From NCBI GenBank assembly GCA_030141605.1, contig JAQGDQ010000017.1, positions 686,001 through 750,000 on the forward strand: a stretch of 64,000 nt of DNA. Reading direction: 5' to 3'. Shown in pieces: positions 49,101 through 60,291 of this stretch. A program made the position numbers and the translations under genes. The notes beneath the pieces were generated by a model. It ran no database searches. It saw only the letters and a program-made list of their open reading frames with translations, and was not told where the DNA came from. Each line of letters starts with the position of its first letter. The stretch's first letter is position 1. This DNA is from Tubiluchus corallicola. Its lineage: Eukaryota > Priapulida > Priapulimorpha > Priapulimorphida > Tubiluchidae.

Positions 49101-52100
49101 TGGTCACAATGTTTTCTTGCCGTTGTTTCAATGTTTTAACATTGTTTACAAATTATTCCAGTGATGGAATGCATGGCAAAAGACTGTCATCTGCTGGTGC
49201 CTGAAGATTTTGTTCTCGATCATTTGGTGAAGTCGGACCTACGTGAGAAGTACCAGCAGTTTGCTTTCAGTGATTACGTAGATAGTCACCCGCAACTCAG
49301 GTTCTGTCCTGGACCAAATTGTACGGTTGTGGTGCGAGCCAAAGAGCACAAAGCCAAAAGGGTTATGTGCAAACAGTGCAAGGCTACATTCTGGTAAATC
49401 ACTTTATGAATTAGATTTTTTAGAAGACTAACATTTTATTCTTATTACGTTGTCGCTATAGATTTATTTCGATATATATTATACAGAATTATTGGTGCAG
49501 TCGTTAATATTTGTAAGTTAAAGATTCCAAGTCTTCCTATCTACCATATACTTTTTAAGTTGCCACCTAAGGGAGCTGAATGGGTGATACACTGATAAGT
49601 CGTGGTATATGTTGAACAATACTAAGTTTGATCAGCAAAAGAATGGGTGACTGGCACGAAAACTGCCTCTTACGCTGTTTCTGCTGCCATATTGTTACTT
49701 GCTGTCAGCCTCTTTGATGGAGAATAAGACATATATTCGAACCTGGCTTAGACAGGTTAAATGTGCAATCATATCGGATAGTGAGCTGGATTTCAGTCTT
49801 GCCATAAGTGTCTACATTAAGCCATTTTGCCTTTGAGAGCTGGCACCTGACTTGTGTAGTGTGCCAAAGTATATATATATATATATGAGGTAATTATCAA
49901 CTTTATGTATATATATATATAAAGGAAGAAGCCTTTTTTGAACAGTGTACTATAACTATATGGCATATTGTCCTTTACATTTAATGGAACTGCTAAGCAT
50001 ATATTAGAAAAACTGTTTTTTACTCAAATTAGGAGTTCTCATACATAGTCTTTGTTGCTCAAATGAAGCACCTATCCTGGTTCAGTGGCTCACATGAGCC
50101 TTCATTAATGGCTAGGTTATAGTCTCGCCGCAACCATCCAGTTTGAGTACAACCTGTCGTTGAATGCTAGATTAAACCTCTAGCACTGTTTCAAATTATA
50201 TAAAGAAATTATAAAAAATTAAAGGAAAGCCAAATGGTTGTGTAGACATTAGTCCAAAATACAGTATGCTCTAAAATATTGAAAACTGCAACAGCTTTTT
50301 AAAAATCAAAGCTTAGATTAAAGAATAATTAGCTCGGATGGTTAAATTTTGTTAAACTTTCAAAGCTGTGCGTGGCTCAGCGAATCCACACAGACTGGCA
50401 ACGGCACATTTTTGTCACATTCGCTTTGCCGACAAATAGGCACGGTACCGTGATAAGCATGATCATTAACTGCAGTGTTCGTCTGTGACGTCAATGTGAC
50501 ATAAAGCTCATTTCCTTGTCATCACATCAGCATCCTATAGCAAGTTCTCTTACGCCAACGTGCTTGACGTACAGGGAAGATGTCTACCATTGCACAAACT
50601 GTAGTTAGTTTGTGATGTAAGCGATAGCTGTGTTCAGTTACCATTAATTAACTTTCCAATGTAATTATTCAAATATTAGAAACAATTAAAAACAAACACA
50701 AACATATTCTTTTTTGTTGCAGCTTCAAATGTGGCATGGACTACCATTGTCCTACAGACTGTGACACTATCAAACGGTGGATAACAAAATGTGCTGATGA
50801 TTCAGAGACTGCCAATTATATTTCTGCCCATACCAAAGATGTAAGTATATTCGTTATGTTGCAGAACAGGTATTTACGTTTAGAAAAATGTTTATATAGC
50901 AAACTTTCTAAGGTAATGTAAAACAGATTGTATGGCAAAGCAGTTATATTATCTAATGAGAGAATTTGGGTGTGTTACTGAACATTTTGTGTTCTCCTTT
51001 TTTAAAGCAGCTAAAAATTTGCTAAGGAAAATATATAATTTTTCAAATTGTTCGCTCTTGCACAAATTGTCATGGAAAATAAAATTATTTCTTTGCAAAA
51101 ATATTGTTGAGATTTTAATGTAAATGATAGCAGGCTAATGTCTATTATCCTTTAAAATGTCACAGACAAACTCATTAGCCAAAAAGTATTTCAGACACAT
51201 TTTTTCCTATTTATTTCAGTGTCCAAAGTGCCATATATGTATAGAGAAGAATGGAGGTTGTAATCATATGGTAAGCAAACCATTTTTCTGTTTGAGAGTT
51301 TGATGAAATGGTGGCTGTTTAAGCTTCTAATGCAAAATTGTCTTTGAAAGAAAATTGTCTCTGCTATAGTGGTATTTGTATAATTAGGATTTTGGATACA
51401 TTTATCCTGTGTTGCAACTATGTGCTGTTCCTTGCTAATGTTGTTTGTTCTTTTCTCTAGCAATGTTCTAAATGTAAATATGACTTCTGCTGGATGTGCT
51501 TAGGAGGTGAGTTATTGTTACAATTTAAAAAATCAGATTTTTAGTTTAGAATTTTTGTCTGAAATCTAAATTTGTCAAGGTCTTTGCAGCAAAATTGTTT
51601 AAAAAGTTTTTTATCATTTGACTATGCTTCTGTTAAGGCGTACTTTGTTTTTTTATTAGAAATTTCCTTTTATTCTTTTGAAAGTATTTGTTTTTTAGTC
51701 ACTAATGCCTGTTGCACACAAGATAAACTCTGTATGCAACAACCTTTTATGACACAGATTTTTGCTTGTGTGCATCCTTGATAAATGCTGTTTTTCCACC
51801 TTCACGTTTACAGAATTTTGTTAAACATGGTTAAATTTCTGTCGTATACAAACCCAGTCTCCTGTCATGTGTACGCTGTGTGCAGCAACAATCGGCATCA
51901 TGCAAAACCGGATCAGAACAATAAGAAGCTCTCGCTTTGTATCAAATGTTTACTGTGTTATGAGACTACCTGTTCTTCCGGTTTCTTCATACGAAAGCTG
52001 CTGTGTGCGTGTAAATTTTGTTTGTGACAGTTTACTGCATAGAGTTTCTTTGCCGCGTGCAACCAACATTATACACTTATTTCTCAGTTTGCTGCACAAA

Positions 52101-55100
52101 TGCGTGGAGATGTCAGTCCGAATTTGCCGATTGTCTGTATTAACCAATACTAAGCTGATACAGTAGGTGCCGTCTATTAGACTCACAGTAATGTAGAATG
52201 AATCGCCTAATTGTCTAAAAAATGTCTGTATGTTTGTATGTCAGGGCAGCTCCTGACATACAAACTGCACACGTATTGTTACACGCTGCTCAGTTGCACT
52301 GATATAATTATGTAAACAAAGTGACGGCCTGCCAACTAGCTGTCACCTCGCAAAACAATGGACTGTGTCCGTAGTACGCGGGACTTTTAACGGTCCATAT
52401 TTTGTCCGAAAAGCAAGATATGTGTTTAGTATTTTTATAACTATACCCCTTTGTTCATAATTATTGAATTCCACATCTTAATTTTGAGATTGAAGTTTAC
52501 ATGTTTTCCAAGTATTACTCATGCATAATTGGCACGTTGTTTAACTTATTATTTTGTTAGTTGTGACACTTGGGTATTTATTTTATTCTAGATTGGAAAA
52601 CTCATGGCAGCGAATATTACGAATGTAGTAGGTATAAGGAGAATCCAAACATAGCCAATGAATCAGTACATGTTCAAGCACGAGAGGCACTAAAGAAGTA
52701 TCTCTTTTATTTCGAGAGGGTATGCATTACTGTTATTATGTGTTTTGTATGGATAATGAGATTATCTTTGTGTAAGGCCAGTGGCTTTGAAAAGTAAGGA
52801 CTACAGTGAAAAAACTGAAAAATGCAGATTCGGGAAAATAGAATTTTTAATTTATCTACTAATTAAATAGAATTGATTTATTTATCTACTAATTAAATAA
52901 AATTAATTAGTTTATCTGCTTATTAAATAGAATAATTAATTTATTTACTAATTAAATAGATTAATTTATTTATGTACTAGTTAAATGAAATTAATTAATT
53001 TTTCTACTAATTAAATAGAACAATTAATTTAGTAATCATCAGAGGTACCTGTTTATAGTCTTCATGAAGTATCTGAAGTTGTGAGTAACGAGAAAGCAGT
53101 CTTCCGGCAAAGAATTCCACAGATATGAGGCCCGAAGATAAAATTGAATATTAAGGATCTATCCCACTATTGTCTAGGGAAAAAATATGAGAAACAGCAG
53201 AGTACACTGAGCAAACAGCTCTTTGCATTTAAGAACCAATCTAGAAAGCACTTAGGGGCATCTCCCGTGAAGTAATGATAAAAGTTTCTTATCGTAGAAA
53301 CAGATTTTTGATGAGCAAGACATTGCAGGATTGCCACTGAATGAGACCCTACCATATTGACAATATAAATGCAATATATGAGCTTTTCCACTTTTTTTGT
53401 TACATTTGCGTTGCCGACAAAAAGGCACGTACCGATTTAAGCATGATCATTAATTGCAGTGTTCGTCTGTGACGTCAGTGTGACGTAAAGCTCATTTTCT
53501 TGTCATCACATCAGCATCCTATAGCAAGTTCTCTTACGCCAATGTGCTTGACATGTAGGGAAGATGTCTACCATTGCACAAACTGTAGTTAATTTGTGAT
53601 GTAAGCGATAGCTGTGTTCAATTACCATTAATTAACTTTCCAATGTAATTATTCAAATATTAGAAACAATTAGAAGCAAACACAAACATTATTCTTTTTT
53701 TACAGCTTCAAATGTGGCATGGACTACCATTGTACTACAGACTGTGACACTTATTAATGATATCAAGTAAAAATAGGGATACAGCTCTGCAGTGCCTATG
53801 CACGAGCTGCCACACAGGAAACTGAAATTCAGACATGTTTTACAAATTTTGCCTTTAATACTTTGTTATTTTAGTGGGAGAATCACGCGAAAAGTCTAAA
53901 GTTGGAAGAGGTTACACTACAGAAGATACAGAACAGAATACAAGAGAAGGTTAGAAAGAACGAGGGAACGTGGATAGACTGGCAATACTTACTAGATGCC
54001 GCTGCACTTCTTGCTAGGGTATGAACATTTGTAATGTGTTCTCATATTCCTGTTATGCTGTTATACCCAACTGACAACTTGGCTAATGGTACAGTGAGTG
54101 CGAGAGACATTTTTATAAGTTATTATAGGAGAAACAGTTGTGTATAAGCTCTGTAACAGCTGAAGCTTTGAAGGTTAGCTCAGACATGTAGAAATTTGGA
54201 ATTCTCATTATTTCAAATGAGAATGCGGAACAAAGTGATGTGAGTCTTAAGTACAACAATTTTTACATATTATTGTTACTAACTTGTTTTAGCTCTGGAA
54301 GTTAAGTTGCAAATGTAAGATTATGTTATTATTTTGTGATTAGTGTTCAATTGGCTATGGTAGTGTAGTGCATTTGGTTCTGTTTATTCAATAGTGACTG
54401 TCTTACTACTTGAGTTATTTACTTAAGTTAAATGGCTTGTGAAAACTGTGTGATCAAATGTAATGAATTCATTTGTTTACTGTTTGCAGTGCCGGTACAC
54501 TCTACAGTATACATATCCATATGCTTATTACATGGGTAGTGGATCAAGAAAACAATTGGTAGGTTTGCCGTAACCCTACAAACTTGTTCTTCAGTTTTTC
54601 TTTATAACCAAAATGCATAAAGAAATTAATGACATGTTAGTTACTAAAATTCGGTGATTGAAAATCATATATTTGCCTTTTAGTATACTGTCTTTCAATC
54701 AAATATAGTTTTATGGTTGTTTTATATGTTTTAGCTTAGTTAGACTAAATTAGATTAGAAATTTCTTAGCTCCTATAAGAAGATTATGTTGTTTTTCGGA
54801 CTACTGTGTTAATAACATTTTATAATGGCTGATAAAACCCCTTATATCATATAGTGTATTTAGTTATAATAATGATAGATGTGATCCATTATGATAATGT
54901 AAAAACAAGTCACTGTGAAATGAAATTAAATCAAACTTTTCTTGGAGTCGATTTTTACTTAAAAATTTACATTAAGTGTGTACACGTTTTTGAGACTAGT
55001 AGGACTGCTTGGTTTTTGTGTAATTTTAAATTTAATATCATTATTTAGGTATTCAATAGTTAGTGAAAGCATTTTGAACAGTATTACTTGGTAACATTCT

Positions 55101-55676
55101 TAAATGGTTGTTTATTTAGTTTGAGTACCAACAAGCTCAGTTAGAAGCAGAAATAGAGAATTTGTCTTGGAAAATCGAGAGAGCTGAAACTACCGACCGC
55201 GGGGTAATCAAGCTATTATTTTTAACTTGTACTAATGGTCATTTAAGTAAATACTAATAGTGGTTAGCGGTTTGGTTTCAACTTGAAATTTAATTTCTTG
55301 ACAACCATTATTGTTACAAAATTACTACAAACCAAAGTTGTTACAAAATTTTTTCAGACTAATAATAAAATTGATACTAGTGATTTTGTATAGTGCTTTT
55401 CTGACGGCAAAAAAACACCACTTGTCTTTCCACTATGCTGTAGCTAGCTTACAAATTCTGTCGTGAAGAAATCTCTTTTTTAGGATTATTACAGCAAATT
55501 TGCTGTCAAGTTGTAATTAGTGGTTTAATTTGATGTAAAATTGTAGTTTTATGAGATTTCTGACACAAGTGAACAATTAATCACTGTTTGATGTCCCATT
55601 GCAGGATCTAGAAAACCAAATGGACATCTGTGAGAAGAGAAGAAATACTCTACTGCAAGATTTTCTACAAGTATAA
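43150..55676 (+). CDS. ARIH2: ARIH2 (ariadne-2) RBR E3 ubiquitin ligase, complete, 12 coding exons
   Basis: Coding exons: 43150-43368, 45181-45318, 47874-48027, 49162-49393, 50723-50840, 51220-51270, 51461-51506, 52592-52719, 53875-54018, 54490-54558, 55120-55203 and 55605-55676 (TAA). They total 1455 bases, 484 residues; human ARIH2 is 493. An acidic N-terminus precedes a UBA-like region. RING1 uses C130, C133, C147, H149, C152, C155, C174 and C179. The IBR runs from about C219 to C261. RING2 reads [17 protein letters not shown], with the catalytic Cys at 301 accepting ubiquitin before transfer. The C-terminal Ariadne domain includes [18 protein letters not shown] and [17 protein letters not shown]. 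In other animals ARIH2 is autoinhibited by the Ariadne domain and activated by neddylated cullin-5 complexes. All catalytic and zinc residues I checked are intact. The intron before exon 9 carries a damaged copy of exon 5. Confidence 0.97.
44536..45010 (+). repeat. Interspersed repeat family A, copy 3 (5' truncated)
   Basis: It starts inside the family consensus at ttgatgacatcacaaactaa and runs to the end motif ttaagattggg. The first 150 bases or so present in other copies are missing. It lies in ARIH2 intron 1, in the same orientation as the gene. Confidence 0.7.
45855..45998 (-). pseudogene. Acidic C-terminal tail of a DDE transposase (relic)
   Basis: A minus-strand frame reads about 47 residues, including [20 protein letters not shown] and ending in an acidic SDNDFEGF before TAA at 45855-45857. 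A short acidic tail ending in a Phe-Glu-Gly-Phe-like motif is what I would expect from pogo/Tigger-type transposases, and the frame lies inside a TA-flanked element. The catalytic domain is not present, so this is an internally deleted element. The family assignment is an inference from position and composition. Confidence 0.5.
46140..46407 (+). mobile_element. hAT MITE nested in family D element
   Basis: CAGTGGTGTATTG at 46140-46152 and CAATACACCACTG at 46395-46407 are perfect 13-bp inverted repeats. GTGACACA flanks both sides exactly (46132-46139 and 46408-46415). At 268 bp it has no coding capacity. Its position inside the family D transposon shows that it inserted later. Confidence 0.9.
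46606..46900 (-). pseudogene. Possible LINE reverse-transcriptase C-terminal relic
   Basis: On the minus strand a frame contains [20 protein letters not shown], resembling the arginine-rich LEQRR...DL...YKI segment near the C-terminus of CR1/L2/RTE-type reverse transcriptases. It is short and ends at TAG near 46670. The block around 46606-46750 has a weaker copy at 41218-41360. The assignment rests on this motif alone. Confidence 0.4.
47588..47712. repeat. Two-unit tandem duplication, about 63 bp
   Basis: The unit catagaactgctataaagta plus the following taatataattttt-aagg and gatttttctgaa sequence occurs twice back to back with few differences. It lies in ARIH2 intron 2, just before exon 3. 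Confidence 0.85.
50220..50690 (+). repeat. Repeat family G, copy 1
   Basis: About 470 bp directly before ARIH2 exon 5 are found again in inverted orientation at 58180-58669. Its right two thirds are also repeated in direct orientation at 53387-53670. Landmarks include gataagcatgatcattaact, cttgtcatcacatcagcatc and taattattcaaatattagaa. No coding frame and no terminal repeats were recognised, so the element class is open. Confidence 0.7.
52161..52235 (+). repeat. Solo end of family C transposon
   Basis: tacagtaggtgccgtctatt followed by agactcacagt resembles the terminus of the elements at 6943 and 30911. No partner terminus was found nearby. It lies in ARIH2 intron 7. Confidence 0.5.
52846..53035. 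repeat. AT-rich tandem repeat, about 30-bp unit
   Basis: Six or so imperfect copies of a unit like tttatctactaattaaatag follow one another. It abuts the 3' side of the minus-strand LINE relic at 53040-53390 and could be that element's 3' tail array. It lies in ARIH2 intron 8. Confidence 0.7.
53040..53390 (-). pseudogene. LINE reverse-transcriptase C-terminal fragment
   Basis: The minus strand at about 53120-53047 reads [14 protein letters not shown] and ends FMKTINRYL plus stop. LWNSLP followed by a short tail is the conserved C-terminus of many animal non-LTR retrotransposon reverse transcriptases. The upstream frame is broken, so this is a decayed 5'-truncated copy inside ARIH2 intron 8, antisense to the gene. 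Confidence 0.6.
53387..53751 (+). pseudogene. Partial duplicate of ARIH2 intron 4 and exon 5
   Basis: This segment repeats 50403-50768 in direct orientation. It includes the intron end, the acceptor and the first 46 bases of exon 5 (53706-53751), encoding [15 protein letters not shown] with one substitution that turns the source Pro into Thr. It then breaks off and an in-frame TAA follows within two codons, inside a fragment of hAT family B (53752-53812). It lies in intron 8 of the same gene. Inclusion between exons 8 and 9 would shift the reading frame, so it is a pseudo-exon unless spliced out. Confidence 0.8.
53752..53812 (+). mobile_element. hAT-like MITE family B, 3' end fragment
   Basis: ttaatgatatcaag, gcagtgcctatgcacgag and ctgccac match the last 60 bases of the family B elements at 1347 and 18053. 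Only this end is present. It begins exactly where the ARIH2 exon 5 duplicate stops. Confidence 0.6.
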
Positions 55677-56019
55677 TTCCACATTAGACAGTGAATGATT
55701 TATGATATTTCAAGGTAACCTCTTTGACTTAAAATTTAATTTCTTGGCCATTATTGTTACAGAATTATTACAAACCAAAGTTTTTACTTAGTTTTTCAGA
55801 CTAGTAAAATTCTTTAGAATTCTTTAGAAAATTTTTTACTTGTGTGGTAAAGTATTTTGCTGTAGTTGTAAATCAAGAAATTATGGCTTTTTGTGCAGAT
55901 TGACCCAAATAACTATTTAAGGTGGCGGCTACAGTTAAAAATGAGATTGTCAATAGAGGTCCAGAAAAATAGAATGTTTTTAACTACATGTAATTTACCA
56001 GTGAATGAGTGTGTCTGTT

Positions 56020-56560
56020 CGTGTTGTTCTTAAAGCATGTGAGTGAAACAATTTTCTGGTAAAGAATTCCACAGTTAAGCGGTCCTAGGGAAAACAACAT
56101 CTTTAGTGATAGCTGTACCAGTTCAATGTTTCATGTTAGAGGATTATATTTGATAAGCTACAGTCCCATCAGCCACAGTCACCCACATTAAGCAGACTTG
56201 CTTTTGAGTAACAGAATCCGGTTTAGGGAATGCCAGACTATGTGAAGAAGAAAAATAACCTGGGCTGCTGACAGCTTAAACCTGAAATATGACGAATTTG
56301 TAATCAATGATACCTGCTGTATTGATTGCATGATAGTGCGCAAACCAGTCTGTACAAACATGTAAAGCGTCAAAAACAGGACCCTGGGTTCTAGGATGAG
56401 CTACTGGGACCAGGAGGCATTTCCAAAATGGCGGTAGTAGAAAATGGATTGCTCTATCCTGCAAAGGTGGAAGTTTAGACTGTGTCACCATCAATATTTC
56501 TTTCATCATACCTATTCTAGGACAACAACCAACCAATGGTGAAGAGCTATTGCCAGTCAA
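56020..56560 (-). pseudogene. LINE reverse-transcriptase relic, second copy
   Basis: On the minus strand near 56075-56040 the frame reads LWNSLPENCF with a stop just before it. This is the same conserved LINE C-terminal motif as at 53040-53390. A longer open frame upstream (56560-56276) could be a decayed part of the same element but shows no reverse-transcriptase motif I can name. Stops separate the pieces. Confidence 0.45.
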
Positions 56561-58179
56561 AGTTAGACCTTATAGGGACCCATCTCTAAACTGCTTATCC
56601 ATGGGGCAGTTTAAACTCCACTGGATGCCAACTGAGTTTTCTGATGTTGACAGTTATAGCATAATTGAAATCCATCTCATTGCCAAAACTTATTATCAAG
56701 ATATCTTCTCATAAATTGAGTATGTTTGTTTTTTAAAACATACAAAGTGAAATTTTAATTTCAGGTTGACGAGGACAAAGTCACCAACACCTGCAGGTAA
56801 TGTTCCTGTCTGATGCAGATTGTCACAGAGGAATATTAGTGTGATACCTTTGTCATCACCAGTTAATCACGTTTATTGTTATTGGAACTGGTTGATGCTC
56901 TCTGCAACATTATGTACGGCTTAAATTTTAGTGCATTCTATTGTATTATTCAGAATTGTGGCGCTGGTGCTGATTGATGAATATTAATTACTGTGAATTC
57001 CTTATTAGTGTTACAAAATTTGCTGTAGGTTGGTTCACACCACTTTGCTCAGTGTGCTTTTGCGTATTTGATTTTGCCTGATGTGACAAACCTGAGGGCA
57101 GGACTGGAACCTTTCATTTATTTCTGCTTTAGAAATGCAAGACATCAATAAGTTTTAAATGACATGGGAGGCTATAAGAGTATACAGGCATGTATCATGA
57201 CTTCTGTTATTTGCATCCTGTGTAGCTTTTTAGAACGTGGCTAGACAGTATCCAGCACTAAGCTACTGTCTAGGCTGACAGTGAAAAACTACTAATGGCT
57301 GCTGTTGAATGGTTGTGGCACGACTGGAATCCAGTTATTATCAAGGTATAATTTTCTGAAACGAACTAACAAATTTTTATGCGCCTTCCTTGATGAATGA
57401 ATAGCCGTTTTTAATATGCTTACCCATTTGTTTTCAAGCCAGGCTTAGCACTGCTTAACTATGCAAGCCAAACACACTGTGAGCAGTTTTTTTGCAAAAT
57501 AAATAGCAAATGAGAAAGGCCGATGTTTTTGGAAAGTTTATTTGAAAACACCTTATTTGGAAAGTTCAACTTGTTTTCTTTTTGGACTTTTGCATTTTAC
57601 CCAAATGCAAATCAGTTAGAGTCGCATATACTTTGTGGCTTTCTTAGAATTGCAGATGGATAGAGACTGCTTTGTTTGTATTATGTTGTTTGTAATTAGA
57701 TTAGTTGACAATGGCACCATTCCATGTATGAAACTGTTTATGTTTATATTGTTAATTTTGATCAGTTAAGGCAATTGTAACATGAATGTATTACATGCCG
57801 TATGTGTTTAAATTTATTGCTTAATCTAAAAAGAAGTGCTTACATTTGAAAAGAGAGAGAGCACATGTCAGGTAAACCTAGCACGGTTAAGACAGCTTGC
57901 TATTTTTAGACTATCTACCTCATTGTTGTTTTCATGGCTAACATTGGTGATGTGTGTTAGAAGAATGATACCTGTTTGGTGTTAATAGTCTGAGTATGTT
58001 TGCATACAAAGTCCCTTCTTTATATTTAAAATAAACCGAAACCTCCCGGTACTTCAAGTTATCTTCTCACACCCTGGTAATGTTTCATCTTAGTCAGTTC
58101 CAAATGTTAAGGAAAACCGGACGATTAATTAAACTTAATCTCATTTTAATTTACTGTCCAAAATATACATTTTCTTATC

Positions 58180-58669
58180 CGTAAAAGTTACCAATTGTTT
58201 CTAATATTTGAATAATTACCATGGAAAGTTAATTAACGGCAACCAAATAGCTATCGCTGACGTCACAAAACTAACCACAGTCTGCGCAATGGTAAGCATC
58301 TTCCCTTCACATCAAGCGCGTTTGCATTAGCGAAGACTGCTATAGGACGCTGATTTGATGTCACTAAAGTGAGTTATACATCACACTGACGTCATGGACG
58401 AACACTGCAATTCATGATCATGCTTATCACGGTGCCATGCCTATTTGTTCACCACGCGAATGTGCCAAAAAGGTGCCATTCGTTGGCAGTCTTAGTGGAT
58501 TCGTTGAGCGGAGCTTAGCTTTGAAAGTTTAACGAAATCTAACTATCCGAGGTAATTACTATTTAATCTGAGCTTTGATTTATAAAATGTTCTTGCAGTT
58601 TTCAGTATTTTAGAGGATATTTTATTTTGAACTAATGTCTACTACACAATCGTCCAGTTTTCCTTTAAA
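58180..58669 (-). repeat. Repeat family G, inverted copy
   Basis: Reverse complement of 50220-50690, with matching blocks caattgtttctaatatttga, gcatgatcatgcttatcacg-like sequence and gatttcgttaaactttcaaa read on the other strand. Divergence is greater than between the copies at 50220 and 53387, which indicates an older dispersal. Confidence 0.65.
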
Positions 58670-60291
58670 GTATATGTTTTTTCATTTTACAGTGCGAAAG
58701 TGTGAATAAATTATTGTGAAATTTATTATTTCATTAAGACATCTCAGTACTGATTTTATTTACCAAATTTGATTGCTTTAAAATTAGGCATTCAAGCGTC
58801 ATAATCAGGTGATGTCTATAATAGTGAATAGAAGCTCTTTTCTTGATGTATCTTTACAATCCTTTTAACGAACACTGAGCCTTTTCCATGTTTTGTGATA
58901 GCTTAAAACAATGTCTGAATGAAAAAAAACTGTATTTTCTGCCTAGCTGATAATATCTTTTGTAATTCATGAACACTGTAATCAAGAATGTGATGTAAAG
59001 TGATGACTCAATTTTAAACCTATTTTTGTTAGTGATTAACACTAAACGAATGTAATGAAGGCGATTAACATTTCCAGTCATTTGTTCCTTTTTCACCTAT
59101 TTGGAAGGGTGAATTTCTGAATGTCCCCAACTGTTACATTATGCTGCTGTAGATCAATGTGTTGTTGGCTTATGTAAAATCAATCCAATTTTGTTGTTAT
59201 GGTTTATGACTGTGTAATAAGCATTACATAACATTCATTTGCAATGATGTTGCAGTTATGATCGATATTGGTTATTGTGTTGTGAATTTATTTAATGAAT
59301 TTGATTCAGAAACAAATGGATTTTTTTAATTTGCTGTTTTTTACGTACAATGTGAACGTTGTTTTTCTTAGTTTTAAGTATTGTGAGTAAACCCAAGAAC
59401 TTGTAGTGGGTTAGCTATTGAGCACAAAGTGTAGAATGTTTTGAACTAAAGAATGAAGATCTTTCAATTCTTAAAGAAATGATCACAGAATTTAAATAAT
59501 TTTAAATTCTAGACGACAATTACAGTGAAGGGGAACTGAATTTTTTTGAATAGCAATTTATCAGAGTAGCATTTGACCATGTGGTTTTGTGACGTGAAAC
59601 TAATGTGAAAAGCGGAAGAGTAAAAATCTTTTTGCTGTTTTTTTCTCATTAGTCTCCGCTCACGTGACCACATTTTTCTACTTCCATCATTACCTCTTAA
59701 GCTCTCGGTGAAAGCTGAAGTGACGTTGTTTCATCAACTTTGGCAAATTAACATGAACTGGAATTTCCAAGTTAGTGGGCCAGGTTCTACTAATACCGAT
59801 TGCCTGTGGCTCATTTAGTTCGCATCAGTTATAAACAGTTGAGTGCAAAACCGTAAACAGTCATGAATGTGTGACTGTGCCGGTGGCAGATTGGGGCTAA
59901 GCTATTATAAATCGATCGAGCAATAGATATGGCTTCAGAACCAGTGAACTGGAACTTCGAGCCGGCTTCAGCCATTGAGATGTGATATGTTAGGCCAACC
60001 AGGCCTGTACCGCTGTGCATGTACACCTAAGTGCTTCAACCAAGAACTTCTGTGTGACCGTCGGTAAACAAACCAGGAACTTGTGTGTCTTTTACTGAGC
60101 ATCGGTGTATAGTTCGAAAGCTGAAACCTTATGTACGTTAATCATAATATGTAAACGCATATTTTTATCAGCGAACCTGTAACGAGACCTATTAAAGATT
60201 TGTTGTTCGTTACATAACAAGCTTGGCAGCCGTGAGAAAAACATAAAAACAACTACCGCCCATTTTCCACTTTCTACCAGCACTAGTCAGC

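Larger units (their letters stand above)
55677..60291. other. Gap between ARIH2 and GPCR; possible spliced ARIH2 3' UTR
   Basis: A donor-like aag/gtaacc lies at 55714, 38 bases after the ARIH2 stop. Segments 56765-56796 (ttcag/GTTGACG...CTGCAG/gtaatg) and 57227-57347 (tgtgtag/CTTTTTAG...ATCAAG/gtataa) are bounded by splice-like sites and are not protein coding. They could be 3' UTR or non-coding exons. The region also holds a LINE relic and an inverted family G repeat. No other gene was recognised. Confidence 0.35.
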
